Origin: Mycobacterium sp. SMC-4 | GTDB taxonomy: Bacteria > Actinomycetota > Actinomycetes > Mycobacteriales > Mycobacteriaceae | NCBI RefSeq assembly: GCF_025263265.1 | Contig: NZ_CP079869.1 | Coordinates: 2,356,001 to 2,420,000 of the forward strand | DNA: 64,000 nucleotides | Direction of reading: 5' to 3' | In this document: one piece after another, positions 9,002-17,900 of the stretch | Numbering within the stretch: the first letter of the stretch is position 1 | Layout of the letters: every line of letters starts with the position of its first letter | The notes under the pieces: generated by a model | Database searches by the model: none | Told to the model about the DNA's origin: nothing | Seen by the model: only the letters and a program-made list of their open reading frames with translations | Made by a program: the position numbers and the translations under genes

Positions 9002-10131
9002 TGCGCATCGGGATGGTCTGCCCTTACTCGTTCGACGTACCCGGCGGGGTGCAGTCCCACATCCTGCAGTTGGCCGAGGTGATGCGCGAGCGCGGCCACG
9101 ACGTCAGCGTTCTCGCGCCGGCTTCGCGGGACGCAGCAACCACCCTGCCGGACTACGTCGTCTCCGGTGGCCGAGCCGTCCCGATCCCTTACAACGGGTC
9201 GGTGGCTCGACTGCGGTTCGGCCCCGCCACTCACCGCAGAGTCAAGAAATGGCTCGTGGAGGGCCAGTTCGATGTGCTGCACCTGCACGAACCGAATGCC
9301 CCGAGTCTGTCGATGCTGGCGCTCAACATCGCCGAAGGGCCCATCGTCGCCACCTTTCACACGTCGACGACGAAGTCGCTGACGCTGTCGGTCTTCGAGC
9401 CGATCCTGCGGCCGATGCACGAGAAGATCGTCGGCCGCATCGCGGTGTCAGATCTGGCCCGTCGCTGGCAGATGGAGTCGCTGGGCAGCGATGCGGTCGA
9501 GATTCCCAACGGCGTCGACGTCGGCTCGTTTGCCGCGGCGCCCCGGCTGCACGGCTACCCGCGACCCGGAAAGACCGTCTTGTTCCTCGGCCGCTTCGAC
9601 GAGCCCCGCAAGGGCATGACGGTCCTGTTGAGTGCACTTCCGCGGCTGGTCGAGAGGTTTCCCGACGTCGAGATTCTGGTGGTCGGACGCGGTGACGAGA
9701 ACGACCTGCGCGAAGAGGCGGGCCGCTTGGCAGGACATCTTCACTTCCTCGGTCAGGTCGACGATGCGCGAAAGGCCTCGGCGATGCGCAGCGCCGACGT
9801 GTACTGCGCGCCCAACACCGGGGGAGAAAGCTTCGGGATCGTGCTCGTCGAGGCGATGGCCGCGGGCACTGCGGTGGTGGCTTCCGACCTCGACGCGTTC
9901 CGGCGCGTGCTGCGCGCCGGCGAGGCCGGCCGTCTGGTGCCCGTCGACGATCCCTACGCGTTGGCCACCGCGTTGATCGAGGTTCTCTCCGACGAATCGC
10001 TTCGCCGGCGCCTGATCGACTGCGCCACCGCGGCGGTTCAAGACTATGACTGGCCAGTGGTGGCCAGCCAGATTCTGCGGGTCTACGAGACCGTGGCGGG
10101 CTCTGGGGTGAAGGTGCGGGTCGCCCAGTGA
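9001..10131 (+). CDS. pimA: Phosphatidylinositol alpha-mannosyltransferase PimA
   Basis: The product has 376 residues and is a GT4-family GT-B glycosyltransferase that moves mannose from GDP-mannose to inositol O-2 of PI. The N-terminal MRIGMVCPYSFDVPGGVQSH contains the PGGVQ acceptor-site loop. The C-terminal half carries GESFGIVLVEAMAAGTAVVASD, the E(x7)E nucleotide-sugar motif. The ATG at 9001 overlaps the acyltransferase TGA by one base, and GGAGG stands 7 nt upstream, so a longer upstream start is unlikely. The gene is essential in studied mycobacteria. Confidence 0.95.
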   Translation: MRIGMVCPYSFDVPGGVQSHILQLAEVMRERGHDVSVLAPASRDAATTLPDYVVSGGRAVPIPYNGSVARLRFGPATHRRVKKWLVEGQFDVLHLHEPNAPSLSMLALNIAEGPIVATFHTSTTKSLTLSVFEPILRPMHEKIVGRIAVSDLARRWQMESLGSDAVEIPNGVDVGSFAAAPRLHGYPRPGKTVLFLGRFDEPRKGMTVLLSALPRLVERFPDVEILVVGRGDENDLREEAGRLAGHLHFLGQVDDARKASAMRSADVYCAPNTGGESFGIVLVEAMAAGTAVVASDLDAFRRVLRAGEAGRLVPVDDPYALATALIEVLSDESLRRRLIDCATAAVQDYDWPVVASQILRVYETVAGSGVKVRVAQ

Positions 10132-11165
10132 TCTCCTGGGTCGTGGCCGCTGTAGTCGTCGCGGCGCTGTTGGTCATCGTTTCTGTCGGGGTATGGGCGT
10201 ATCAGACTGCCCATCGGCTGGACCGGCTGCACGTGCGCTACGACCTGTCGTGGCAGGCGCTCGACGGCGCACTGGCTCGCCGCGCCGTGGTAGCCCGCGC
10301 GGTCGCCACTGATGCCTACGGCGCGGGCCCGGACGGTAAGCGATTGGCCGCCGTGGCCGACGCCGCCGAACGGGCGCCCCGCTCGCAGCGCGAAGCCGCC
10401 GAGAACGAATTATCCGCCGCGCTGGCGCAGGTCGATTCCGCGGCCATCCCGCGCGCTCTGGTCGCTGAGTTGGCTGATGCCGAGGCGCGGGTGCTCTTGG
10501 CCCGCCGATTCCACAACGATGCTGTGCGCGACACCCTTTCGCTGCGCGACCGGCGCTCGGTGCGGTGGTTGAGGCTAGGCGGAACAGCGGCTCTGCCAAC
10601 CTATTTCGAGATTGCCGAAGGCGGCGAACGATCTCCCCGGGAAGCCGTACCGGCAAGCCGGCGCAGGTCGGCACGCGTTGTGTTGTTGGACGAGCAGGGC
10701 GCCGTGCTGCTGCTGCGCGGCTCCGATCCGGCCAGTACCGCCGAACCGAAACCCCGCTGGTGGTTCACCATCGGTGGCGCTGCCCAGGACGGTGAGTCAC
10801 TGGCACACACCGCCGCGCGGGAGGTTGAAGAGGAAACCGGGCTGCAGGTGGCCGCCGAGGACATGGTCGGACCGGTGTGGCGCCGCGACGCCATCATCAC
10901 CTTCAACGGCGCGGTGCTGCGCAGCGAAGAGATGTACTTCATCTACCGGACCGCCCGGTTCGAGCCCACCGACGCTGGTCGCACCGGGTTGGAGCGGACC
11001 TACATCCATGGCCACCGGTGGTGTGATGCGACAATGATCCAACAACTGGTCATCAACGGTGAGGTCGTCTACCCACTGCAGTTGGGGGAACTCCTCGACG
11101 AGGCGAACGCGCTGGCCGACGCGCCGGATGCAGTGCCGCAGCGGCCGCTAAAGTCGATCCGCTGA
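10128..11165 (+). CDS. Membrane-anchored NUDIX hydrolase
   Basis: The product has 345 residues. An N-terminal transmembrane helix (residues 3-25) is followed by a helical, Arg/Ala-rich region (30-150) and a C-terminal NUDIX domain. The NUDIX box G(x5)E(x7)REUxEExGU is complete at about residues 217-239 (GAAQDGES through REVEEETGL). It overlaps pimA by GTGA and ends the operon. The locus in M. tuberculosis (Rv2609c) carries the same kind of protein; its substrate is not known to me. Confidence 0.9.
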   Translation: MISWVVAAVVVAALLVIVSVGVWAYQTAHRLDRLHVRYDLSWQALDGALARRAVVARAVATDAYGAGPDGKRLAAVADAAERAPRSQREAAENELSAALAQVDSAAIPRALVAELADAEARVLLARRFHNDAVRDTLSLRDRRSVRWLRLGGTAALPTYFEIAEGGERSPREAVPASRRRSARVVLLDEQGAVLLLRGSDPASTAEPKPRWWFTIGGAAQDGESLAHTAAREVEEETGLQVAAEDMVGPVWRRDAIITFNGAVLRSEEMYFIYRTARFEPTDAGRTGLERTYIHGHRWCDATMIQQLVINGEVVYPLQLGELLDEANALADAPDAVPQRPLKSIR

Positions 11166-11194
11166 CGCGGAATAATCGGATTTGCGGCCCTCAC

Positions 11195-11200
11195 TAAACT
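11195..11200 (+). promoter_or_regulatory. -10 hexamer for pdxS
   Basis: TAAACT fits the mycobacterial TANNNT consensus and lies 34 bp upstream of the pdxS start codon in the short gap after the NUDIX gene. No convincing -35 was found. Confidence 0.45.
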
Positions 11201-11228
11201 GAATCAGTAGCTATTGAAGGAGAATGCT

Positions 11229-12158
11229 GTGGAAACCGAAGGGCTTGGGGCAGAGTCCTCGCCTGCCGAGGCAGCGCCCGCCCGCGGCACCGCGCGGGTC
11301 AAGCGCGGGATGGCCGAGATGCTCAAGGGCGGCGTGATCATGGACGTGGTCACCCCTGAACAGGCCCGCATCGCCGAAGGCGCCGGGGCGGTGGCCGTGA
11401 TGGCGCTCGAGCGGGTTCCGGCTGACATTCGTGCTCAAGGTGGCGTATCGCGGATGAGCGACCCCGACATGATCGAGGGCATCATCGACGCGGTCTCTAT
11501 CCCGGTGATGGCCAAAGTGCGCATCGGCCACTTCGTCGAAGCACAGATTTTGCAGAGTCTGGGCGTCGATTATGTCGACGAGTCCGAGGTGCTCACGCCC
11601 GCCGACTACGAGAACCACATCGACAAGTGGAAGTTCACCGTCCCGTTCGTCTGCGGTGCCACCAATCTCGGTGAGGCGCTGCGCCGCATCACCGAGGGGG
11701 CGGCGATGATCCGTTCCAAGGGCGAGGCCGGCACCGGGGACGTCTCCAATGCCACCACCCACATGCGCCGTATCGGCGGCGAGATCCGTCGGCTGACGTC
11801 ACTGTCGGAGGACGAGCTGTACGTCGCTGCCAAGGAACTGCAGGCGCCCTACGACCTCGTAGTCGAGGTTGCGCGCGCCGGCAAGCTACCCGTGACGTTG
11901 TTCACCGCCGGTGGTATCGCCACTCCGGCGGATGCGGCGATGATGATGCAACTCGGTGCCGAGGGTGTGTTCGTCGGCTCGGGCATTTTCAAATCCGGCA
12001 ATCCCGCCGACCGTGCCGCGGCCATCGTCAAGGCCACCACCTTCTACGACGATCCCGACGTGCTGGCCAAGGTGTCGAGGGGCCTGGGTGAGGCGATGGT
12101 CGGTATCAACGTCGATGACATTCCGGTCCCGCACCGCCTGGCCGAGCGCGGCTGGTAG
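11229..12158 (+). CDS. pdxS: Pyridoxal 5'-phosphate synthase lyase subunit
   Basis: The product has 309 residues and forms a (beta/alpha)8 barrel that builds PLP from ribose 5-phosphate, glyceraldehyde 3-phosphate and ammonia delivered by PdxT. Conserved features include [18 protein letters not shown], the Schiff-base Lys in [25 protein letters not shown] with the phosphate loop, and [13 protein letters not shown]. The GTG at 11229 is preferred because AAGGAG ends 7 nt before it; an in-frame TTG at 11214 lies upstream of that site. It is co-directional with tesB and pdxT. Confidence 0.96.
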   Translation: METEGLGAESSPAEAAPARGTARVKRGMAEMLKGGVIMDVVTPEQARIAEGAGAVAVMALERVPADIRAQGGVSRMSDPDMIEGIIDAVSIPVMAKVRIGHFVEAQILQSLGVDYVDESEVLTPADYENHIDKWKFTVPFVCGATNLGEALRRITEGAAMIRSKGEAGTGDVSNATTHMRRIGGEIRRLTSLSEDELYVAAKELQAPYDLVVEVARAGKLPVTLFTAGGIATPADAAMMMQLGAEGVFVGSGIFKSGNPADRAAAIVKATTFYDDPDVLAKVSRGLGEAMVGINVDDIPVPHRLAERGW

Positions 12159-12167
12159 TCGAGCCGT

Positions 12168-13016
12168 ATGTCGATCGAACAGATCCTGGATCTGGAGCAG
12201 CTCGAGGTCAACATTTACCGCGGTGGCGTGTTCAGTCCGGAGTCCGGCTTTCTGCAGCGGACGTTCGGCGGCCACGTTGCCGGGCAGTCACTGGTGTCGG
12301 CGGTGCGTACGGTGGACCCGAAGTTCGAGGTGCACTCGTTGCACGGCTACTTCCTGCGGGGCGGCGACGCGCGCTCGCCGACGGTGTACACCGTGGAGCG
12401 AATCCGTGACGGCGGGTCCTTCTGCACACGTCGGGTCAGCGCCATTCAGCACGGCGAGACCATCTTCTCCATGTCGGCGTCTTTTCAGACCGACCAGAGC
12501 GGTATCGAGCACCAGGACGCGATGCCCGCCGCCCCGCCCCCGGACAACATCCCTGACTTCAAGTCCTCAAGTCGGGTGTTCGACGAGGCCAGCTTCCGCC
12601 AGTTCGACGAGTGGGACGTGCGCATCGTGCCGCGCGAACAGCTGAGCCGTCGCGACGGTAAGGCCTCCCAGCAGCAGGTGTGGTTCCGCCACCGTGACCC
12701 GCTGCCCGACGATCCAGTGCTGCACATTTGCGCGCTGGCGTACCTCAGCGATCTGACGCTGCTGGGCTCGGCTCAGGTGAATCATGTCGAGGAGCGCAAG
12801 CATCTGATGGTCGCGTCGTTGGACCACGCGATGTGGTTCATGCGGGCATTCCGTGCCGACGAGTGGCTGCTCTACGACCAGTCCTCACCATCGGCGTGCG
12901 GCGGACGCGCGCTGACCCAGGGCAAGATCTTCAACCGATATGGCGAGATGGTAGCCGCGGTGATGCAGGAAGGTCTCACCCGCTACACCCGCGAATTCAC
13001 TCCCGGCCGCGGGTGA
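12168..13016 (+). CDS. tesB: Acyl-CoA thioesterase II
   Basis: The product has 282 residues and a double-hotdog TesB fold. The N-terminal half contains [34 protein letters not shown], the usual family signature. The C-terminal half has [34 protein letters not shown], with the conserved [13 protein letters not shown] motif in which Met replaces His. It hydrolyses acyl-CoA to free acid and CoA. Its place between the two PLP synthase genes, overlapping pdxT by GTGA, is conserved in mycobacteria, but I know no functional link. Confidence 0.93.
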   Translation: MSIEQILDLEQLEVNIYRGGVFSPESGFLQRTFGGHVAGQSLVSAVRTVDPKFEVHSLHGYFLRGGDARSPTVYTVERIRDGGSFCTRRVSAIQHGETIFSMSASFQTDQSGIEHQDAMPAAPPPDNIPDFKSSSRVFDEASFRQFDEWDVRIVPREQLSRRDGKASQQQVWFRHRDPLPDDPVLHICALAYLSDLTLLGSAQVNHVEERKHLMVASLDHAMWFMRAFRADEWLLYDQSSPSACGGRALTQGKIFNRYGEMVAAVMQEGLTRYTREFTPGRG

Positions 13017-13606
13017 AAGCCCGGATCGGGGTGCTCGCATTGCAGGGGGACACCCGCGAGCATCTGCACGCGCTGGCTGCTGCCGGTGCCGAAGCGGTCA
13101 CCGTGCGACGCGTCGACGAACTGGATTCTGTTGATGCGTTGGTGATTCCCGGCGGAGAGTCCACCACGATGAGCCATCTTCTGCGGGAGTTCGAACTGCT
13201 CGAGCCGCTGCGGGCTCGCCTCTCGGCGGGAATGCCGGCGTTCGGCTCGTGTGCCGGGATGATCCTGCTGGCCGACCACATTCTCGACGCCGGCGCCGAC
13301 GGTCGGCAGGCCACGGCATTGGGCGCAATTGAGATGACAGTGCGGCGCAACGCATTCGGCCGACAGGTCGATTCGTTCGAAGAGGACATCGCATTCGAAG
13401 GGCTCGACACTCCGGTGCATGCGGTGTTCATCCGTGCGCCCTGGGTTGAGCGCGTCGGCCCTCAGGTGCAGGTGCTGGCGCGGGCCGGCGACCACGTGGT
13501 TGCGGTGCGCCAGGGACAGACGCTGGCGACCGCGTTTCACCCAGAGGTGACCGGTGACCGCCGGGTGCACGCGTTGTTCGTGGAGATGGTCACCGGCCGC
13601 CGGTGA
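13013..13606 (+). CDS. pdxT: PLP synthase glutaminase subunit
   Basis: The product has 197 residues and is a class I glutamine amidotransferase-like enzyme that supplies ammonia to Pdx[13 protein letters not shown] starts the fold, PGGESTT forms the oxyanion region, the nucleophile is the Cys in GSCAGM, and the His/Glu pair lies in [10 protein letters not shown]. The GTG at 13013 overlaps the tesB stop (GTGA) and fits the family N-terminus. Longer in-frame extensions into tesB are not credible. Confidence 0.95.
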   Translation: MKARIGVLALQGDTREHLHALAAAGAEAVTVRRVDELDSVDALVIPGGESTTMSHLLREFELLEPLRARLSAGMPAFGSCAGMILLADHILDAGADGRQATALGAIEMTVRRNAFGRQVDSFEEDIAFEGLDTPVHAVFIRAPWVERVGPQVQVLARAGDHVVAVRQGQTLATAFHPEVTGDRRVHALFVEMVTGRR

Positions 13607-13622
13607 GCAATCCCGCCGAGCA

Positions 13623-14834
13623 TCAGCGGATGGGCAGCCCGGTGATCGCCCGAGCCATCACCAGGCGCTGAATCTCGCTGGTGCCTTCGAAAATCGTGAA
13701 GATCTTTGCGTCGCGGTGCATGCGCTCGACGGGGTACTCGCGGGTGTAGCCGTTGCCGCCCAGAATCTGGATGGCCTCGTCGGTGACGTAGACGGCGGTC
13801 TCACTGGCCACCAGCTTGGCCATCGACCCTTCGGCCGATTCGAAGGCTTTGCCGTTGCGTGCCATCCAACCCGCTCGGTAGACCAGCAACCGCGCGGCGT
13901 CGATGCGGGCCTTCATATCGGCCAGTTTGAACGCCACCGCCTGGAACTCGCCGATCTTGCGGCCGAACTGCTCGCGCTCGGTGGCATAGTCACGGGCGTA
14001 TTCGAAGGCTGCGCGAGCGACACCGACGGCCATCGCCCCGACGGTGGGGCGGGTCCGCTCGAACGTCGCCATCGCGGCTTGGCCGGCGGCCCGCTTACCC
14101 TCGCGGACCTTCGCGATGCGGGCGTCGAACTTCTCTTTGCCGCCGACGATCAGGTTTCCGGGGATGCGGACGTCGTCAAGAACCACCTCGGCGGTATGCG
14201 AGGCCCGAATTCCGTGCTTGAGGAACTTCTGGCCCTGGCTGAGGCCTTTGATGCCGGGCGGCAGGATGAACGAAGCCTGTCCGCGGGTGCCGAGCTCAGG
14301 GTGCACCGAGGCGACCACGACATGGACGTTGGCGATACCGCCGTTGGTGGCCCAGGTCTTGGTGCCGTTGAGTACCCATTCGTCGGTGGCCTCGTCGTAT
14401 CGGGCGCGGGTCAGGATGGCGCCGACGTCGGAGCCGGCGCCCGGTTCGGACGAGCAGAAGGCAGCCACCTTGGGGTCCTCAACCGTCCCGAACATCTGTG
14501 GCACCCACTCGCCGATCTGTTCGGGGGTGCCGTTGGCGGCCAGCGAGGCAGCGGCCAGCCCGGTGCCCAGGATGGCCAGGGCGATGCCCGCGTCACCCCA
14601 GAACATCTCTTCGAAGGCCACGATCATGCCCAGGCCGCTCGGCTCGGCGGCCTGCTCGGCGAAGAACTCCATGGAGTAGAGGCCGACCTTGGCGGCCTCC
14701 TGGATGACCGGCCATGGCGTCTCTTCACGCTCGTCCCACTCCGCGGCGGCCGGCCGGACCACATCGGCAGCAAATTCGTGAACCCACTTCTGCACATCGA
14801 TCAAGTCCGAGGACAACTCCAACGAGAACGTCAT
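13623..14834 (-). CDS. Acyl-CoA dehydrogenase
   Basis: The product has 403 residues of the FAD-dependent acyl-CoA dehydrogenase family (FadE), which oxidises an acyl-CoA to the 2-enoyl form. The FAD/substrate motif AAFCSSEPGAGSDVGAI, GTKTWATNGG, the FGRKIGEFQAV segment and the catalytic Glu (about residue 383) in IFEGTSEIQRLVM are all present. Its start codon sits 4 bp from a perfect 28-bp palindrome that includes the ribosome binding site, so repression by a dimeric regulator is likely. It converges on pdxT and diverges from yebC. The acyl substrate is unknown. Confidence 0.93.
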   Translation of the reverse strand: MTFSLELSSDLIDVQKWVHEFAADVVRPAAAEWDEREETPWPVIQEAAKVGLYSMEFFAEQAAEPSGLGMIVAFEEMFWGDAGIALAILGTGLAAASLAANGTPEQIGEWVPQMFGTVEDPKVAAFCSSEPGAGSDVGAILTRARYDEATDEWVLNGTKTWATNGGIANVHVVVASVHPELGTRGQASFILPPGIKGLSQGQKFLKHGIRASHTAEVVLDDVRIPGNLIVGGKEKFDARIAKVREGKRAAGQAAMATFERTRPTVGAMAVGVARAAFEYARDYATEREQFGRKIGEFQAVAFKLADMKARIDAARLLVYRAGWMARNGKAFESAEGSMAKLVASETAVYVTDEAIQILGGNGYTREYPVERMHRDAKIFTIFEGTSEIQRLVMARAITGLPIR

Positions 14835-14838
14835 GGAA

Positions 14839-14866
14839 GGTTACCTTACTCCGGAGTAAGGTAACC
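14839..14866 (-). promoter_or_regulatory. Perfect 28-bp palindromic operator
   Basis: Fourteen-base arms GGTTACCTTACTCC and its exact reverse complement meet without a spacer, 4 bp upstream of the acyl-CoA dehydrogenase ATG. The inner TTACTCCGGAGTAA looks like a TetR-family operator. The Shine-Dalgarno-like GGAGTAAGG lies inside the palindrome, so bound repressor or a folded mRNA would both block expression. No regulator gene is adjacent. Confidence 0.8.
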
Positions 14867-14990
14867 GACCAGGGGGTGTGTCTCAGCTAACAGCGAGGCG
14901 CGGTCGCAGGAGTAGCGGTGACCCCATTGAAGGCCCACGTAGACTGGGCGATCGAATGTCGATGTCGTCGGGTGAGAGAGAAGTGGGCAG

Positions 14991-15746
14991 ATGAGCGGCC
15001 ATTCCAAGTGGGCTACCACCAAGCACAAGAAGGCCATAATCGATGCTCGTCGCGGCAAGAACTTCGCCAAGTTGATCAAGAACATCGAGGTGGCCGCCCG
15101 AACCGGCGGTGGCGACCCGGCCGGAAACCCGACGCTCTACGACGCCATCCAGAAAGCCAAGAAGAACTCGGTACCCAACGACAACATCGAGCGCGCCCGC
15201 AAGCGCGGCGCGGGTGAAGAGGCCGGCGGCGCCGACTGGCAGACCATCACCTACGAGGGTTATGGCCCCAACGGTGTCGCGGTTCTGGTGGAATGCCTGA
15301 CCGACAACCGCAACCGCGCCGCAGGTGAGGTGCGGGTGGCCATGACCCGCAATGGCGGCAGCATGGCCGATCCGGGATCGGTGTCCTACCTGTTCACCCG
15401 CAAGGGTGTGGTGACACTGGAGAAGAACTCGCTGACCGAAGACGACGTTCTCGCCGCGGTCCTCGACGCCGGTGCCGAAGACGTCAACGATTTGGGTGAC
15501 AGCTTCGAGATCATCTCGGAACCAACCGATCTGGTAGCGGTGCGGACCGCGCTGCAGAACGCGGGCATCGACTACGAGTCGGCCGAGGCTACCTTTCAGC
15601 CGTCTGTCAGCGTTCCGGTCGATGTGGAGGCCGCCCGCAAGATCTTCAAGCTCGTCGACGCACTTGAAGACAGTGATGACGTGCAGGACGTCTACACCAA
15701 TATCGACATCCCCGACGACGTTGCAGCCGAGTTGGATCAGGACTGA
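14991..15746 (+). CDS. yebC: YebC/PmpR family translation or transcription regulator
   Basis: The product has 251 residues. The N-terminal signature [28 protein letters not shown] is intact, with [15 protein letters not shown] and the later acidic domains typical of the family. YebC proteins have been described as DNA-binding regulators and, more recently, as factors that help ribosomes through difficult motifs. It is monocistronic here and is followed by a long imperfect hairpin. Confidence 0.95.
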   Translation: MSGHSKWATTKHKKAIIDARRGKNFAKLIKNIEVAARTGGGDPAGNPTLYDAIQKAKKNSVPNDNIERARKRGAGEEAGGADWQTITYEGYGPNGVAVLVECLTDNRNRAAGEVRVAMTRNGGSMADPGSVSYLFTRKGVVTLEKNSLTEDDVLAAVLDAGAEDVNDLGDSFEIISEPTDLVAVRTALQNAGIDYESAEATFQPSVSVPVDVEAARKIFKLVDALEDSDDVQDVYTNIDIPDDVAAELDQD

Positions 15747-15752
15747 GTCGGT

Positions 15753-15795
15753 TCGTCCACGAAACTCCCTGCTGTGCAGGGACTTTGATGGACGA
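15753..15795 (+). terminator. 43-nt long hairpin after yebC
   Basis: Two 20-nt arms separated by TGT pair at 17 of 20 positions: outer TCGTCCA with TGGACGA, middle AAA with TTT, inner TCCCTGC with GCAGGGA. It starts 6 nt after the yebC stop. No U-tract follows, so it may act as an RNA stabiliser or a different structured element rather than a classical terminator. Confidence 0.6.
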
Positions 15796-15922
15796 TTCGG
15801 CCGCCGGAGCGAGGGTGCCGGTTGATGGGGGGATCCGCAGTCTGCCGGGTTTTCCCGACCGCCGCGCATCAAGGCGCCGGGCTCGGTAGGGTGGTGGTGT
15901 CCGGCTCGAGGTGGGGATTGTC

Positions 15923-16204
15923 TTGATTTTGTATGTCTTTCGCTGCGAGTCGGGGTGCGGTGCCACCGAGCAGATGTACTCGATGCAGGACCGTCCGGAC
16001 ACAGTTGAGTGCCCTGGCTGTGGTGGTTGCGCGCGCCGCACGATCGGTTCCCCGCACCTGGGCACCAGTGGCGACGCTATGGCTTTACACGACGCCACCC
16101 GGGCAACCGCCGACCGCCCGGCCGTCGTTCATGGACCGCCGTCGACGGTGCGACGGCGCGCGGTGAGCACCAACCCTCTGCACCGCAAACTGCCGCGACC
16201 CTGA
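15923..16204 (+). CDS. fmdB: FmdB-type zinc-ribbon regulatory protein
   Basis: The product has about 93 residues. The N-terminal half is a zinc ribbon with Cys pairs in FRCESGCG and VECPGCGGCARR, as in FmdB, the small protein encoded next to formamidase in methylotrophs. The rest is Arg/Pro-rich and unstructured. I take the TTG at 15923, 9 nt after GAGGTG; a GTG at 15911 would overlap that site. It sits 12 bp before fmdA, which fixes the likely role: regulation or assembly of the amidase. Confidence 0.7.
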   Translation: MILYVFRCESGCGATEQMYSMQDRPDTVECPGCGGCARRTIGSPHLGTSGDAMALHDATRATADRPAVVHGPPSTVRRRAVSTNPLHRKLPRP

Positions 16205-16216
16205 CTTAGGAGACTC

Positions 16217-17476
16217 ATGCCCGACGTCGTATTTCCACTCGACTCGACGAAGAAGTTCACCGATCAGCAGAAGCTGGGGCACAACCGCTGGCATCCTGAC
16301 ATCCCGGCCGCGGTGACGGTGAAGCAGGGCGACTCGTTCCGGGTGCACTGTCGAGAGTGGTTCGACGGAGCGATCCACAACGACGATTCGGCCGATGACA
16401 TCCTCAACGCGCCGTTGACCACGGTTCACACGCTGTCCGGGCCGATCGCCGTCGAGGGCGCCAAACCCGGCGACCTGCTGATCGTCGACATCCTCGACGT
16501 CGGTCCGATTCCGCAAGAGGACTCAGGGCCGCTGGCCGGGCAGGGCTGGGGGTACACCGGGATCTTCGCCACCGGCAACGGCGGCGGGTTCCTGACCGAA
16601 CAGTTCCCGGATGCCTATAAGGCGATCTGGGATTTCGCGGGCCAGAAGGCCACGTCACGCCACGTCCCCGGGGTGGAGTTCACCGGCATCGTGCATCCCG
16701 GATTGATGGGCACCGCGCCGTCTCGGGACCTGCTGTCGACCTGGAACACCCGAGAGGCCGCGTTGATCGCCACCGACCCCGACCGGGTGCCGCCACTGGC
16801 GCTGCCGCCGGAGCCCGCGGACGCGATCCTGGGCAGTCTGACCGGAGAGGCGTTCACCCAGGCCGCGGCCGAGGCGGCCCGAACCGCGCCGCCACGGGAG
16901 AACGGCGGAAACCAGGACATCAAGAACCTGACCAAGGGCAGCCGGATCTTCTACCCCGTGTTCGTCGACGGCGCGAATCTGTCGGTCGGTGACCTGCACT
17001 TCTCGCAGGGCGACGGTGAGATCACCTTCTGCGGGGCCATCGAGATGGGCGGGTTCATCGACCTGCGCGTCGATGTCATCCCGGGCGGGATGCAGACCTA
17101 CGGGGTCAGCGAGAACGCGATCTTCATGCCGGGCAACACCGACCCGCAATACTCCGAGTGGTTGGCGTTCTCCGGCACCTCGGTCACCCTCGACGGCCAA
17201 CAGCGCTACCTCGATTCGCATCTGGCCTACCAGCGGGCGTGCCTGCACGCCATCGACTACCTGACGAAGTTCGGCTACAGCCCCGAGCAGGCCTACCTGT
17301 TGCTCGGCGCGGCACCGATCGAAGGTCGGCTCTCCGGTGTGGTCGACATTCCGAATGCCTGTGCGACGGTGTACATCCCGACCGCAATTTTTGATTTCCC
17401 GGTAACCCCGTCGGCGTCCGGCCCGGTCACGATCGACCCGGGGATCGGCGCGCCGCGCTCGTCGATCGGCGGATAA
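16217..17476 (+). CDS. fmdA: Formamidase/acetamidase
   Basis: The product has 419 residues of the FmdA/AmdA family, metal-dependent enzymes that hydrolyse formamide or short amides to ammonia and an acid. The start MPDVVFPLDSTKKFTDQQKLGHNRWHPDIP and the segments VHTLSGPIAVEGAKPGDLL, HPGLMGTAPS and GGNQDIKNLTKGSRIFYPVFV are characteristic. AGGAG lies 6 nt before the ATG. It is paired with fmdB and probably supplies nitrogen. Confidence 0.95.
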   Translation: MPDVVFPLDSTKKFTDQQKLGHNRWHPDIPAAVTVKQGDSFRVHCREWFDGAIHNDDSADDILNAPLTTVHTLSGPIAVEGAKPGDLLIVDILDVGPIPQEDSGPLAGQGWGYTGIFATGNGGGFLTEQFPDAYKAIWDFAGQKATSRHVPGVEFTGIVHPGLMGTAPSRDLLSTWNTREAALIATDPDRVPPLALPPEPADAILGSLTGEAFTQAAAEAARTAPPRENGGNQDIKNLTKGSRIFYPVFVDGANLSVGDLHFSQGDGEITFCGAIEMGGFIDLRVDVIPGGMQTYGVSENAIFMPGNTDPQYSEWLAFSGTSVTLDGQQRYLDSHLAYQRACLHAIDYLTKFGYSPEQAYLLLGAAPIEGRLSGVVDIPNACATVYIPTAIFDFPVTPSASGPVTIDPGIGAPRSSIGG

Positions 17477-17492
17477 TCGCCGGCTGCGGACC

Positions 17493-17498
17493 TAGGCT
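17493..17498 (+). promoter_or_regulatory. -10 hexamer of a likely leaderless promoter
   Basis: TAGGCT is followed by exactly 6 nt and then the GTG start at 17505. No ribosome binding site is visible. Confidence 0.5.
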
Positions 17499-17504
17499 GA
17501 CCTG

Positions 17505-17855
17505 GTGCCGCAGTTCAAGGATGCCGACGGAGTGCGATGGTCGGTGCGCCGTCGCTGGATGCCGCTGCTCACCTATCTCGACATGGCCTCGTGGGGCATC
17601 AACTGGTTCGGTGTGCTGATGTTCCTCATCGCGCTGCCGTTCCTGCTCGCGTGGCCGTTCTGGCTGCTGGCCAAACTGGTCGGGGTGCCGTGGAAGATCG
17701 TGGTGCGCAGCGACGGTGAGGACGTGGCGGTGGAGAAGGTGAAGGGCTGGCGAGCGTCGGGACGGCGCATCGACGAGATCGTCCACGGCATCCGGGTCAG
17801 CGGCCGGGTGCCGGCCCCGGGTGAGCAGCTACAGGACATGCGTCCGTTCACCTGA
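17505..17855 (+). CDS. Small conserved membrane protein
   Basis: The product has 116 residues. A polar N-terminus ([17 protein letters not shown]) is followed by one long hydrophobic region (about residues 35-63, probably a helical hairpin) and a basic C-terminal domain ([23 protein letters not shown]). I do not recognise a function. The leaderless-type promoter and GC3-rich coding pattern support a real gene, sitting between fmdA and ruvC. Confidence 0.65.
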   Translation: MPQFKDADGVRWSVRRRWMPLLTYLDMASWGINWFGVLMFLIALPFLLAWPFWLLAKLVGVPWKIVVRSDGEDVAVEKVKGWRASGRRIDEIVHGIRVSGRVPAPGEQLQDMRPFT

Positions 17856-17893
17856 CGCGGTGTGTCGCGTCCCTGCCTGTGGCACCCGCCCGC

Positions 17894-17899
17894 TACTCT
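17894..17899 (+). promoter_or_regulatory. -10 hexamer for ruvCAB
   Basis: TACTCT (TANNNT) lies directly before the LexA box, so LexA bound there would cover the transcription start region, about 17906. Confidence 0.5.
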
Positions 17900-17900
17900 A

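Noticed and set aside
13554..14864. Long plus-strand open frame antisense to the acyl-CoA dehydrogenase (436 codons).
   Set aside because: The minus strand gives a complete FadE with all motifs. The antisense frame is a by-product of GC-rich third positions and has no recognisable domain; the same applies to 23007-23996, 48369-49661 and 9323-10177.
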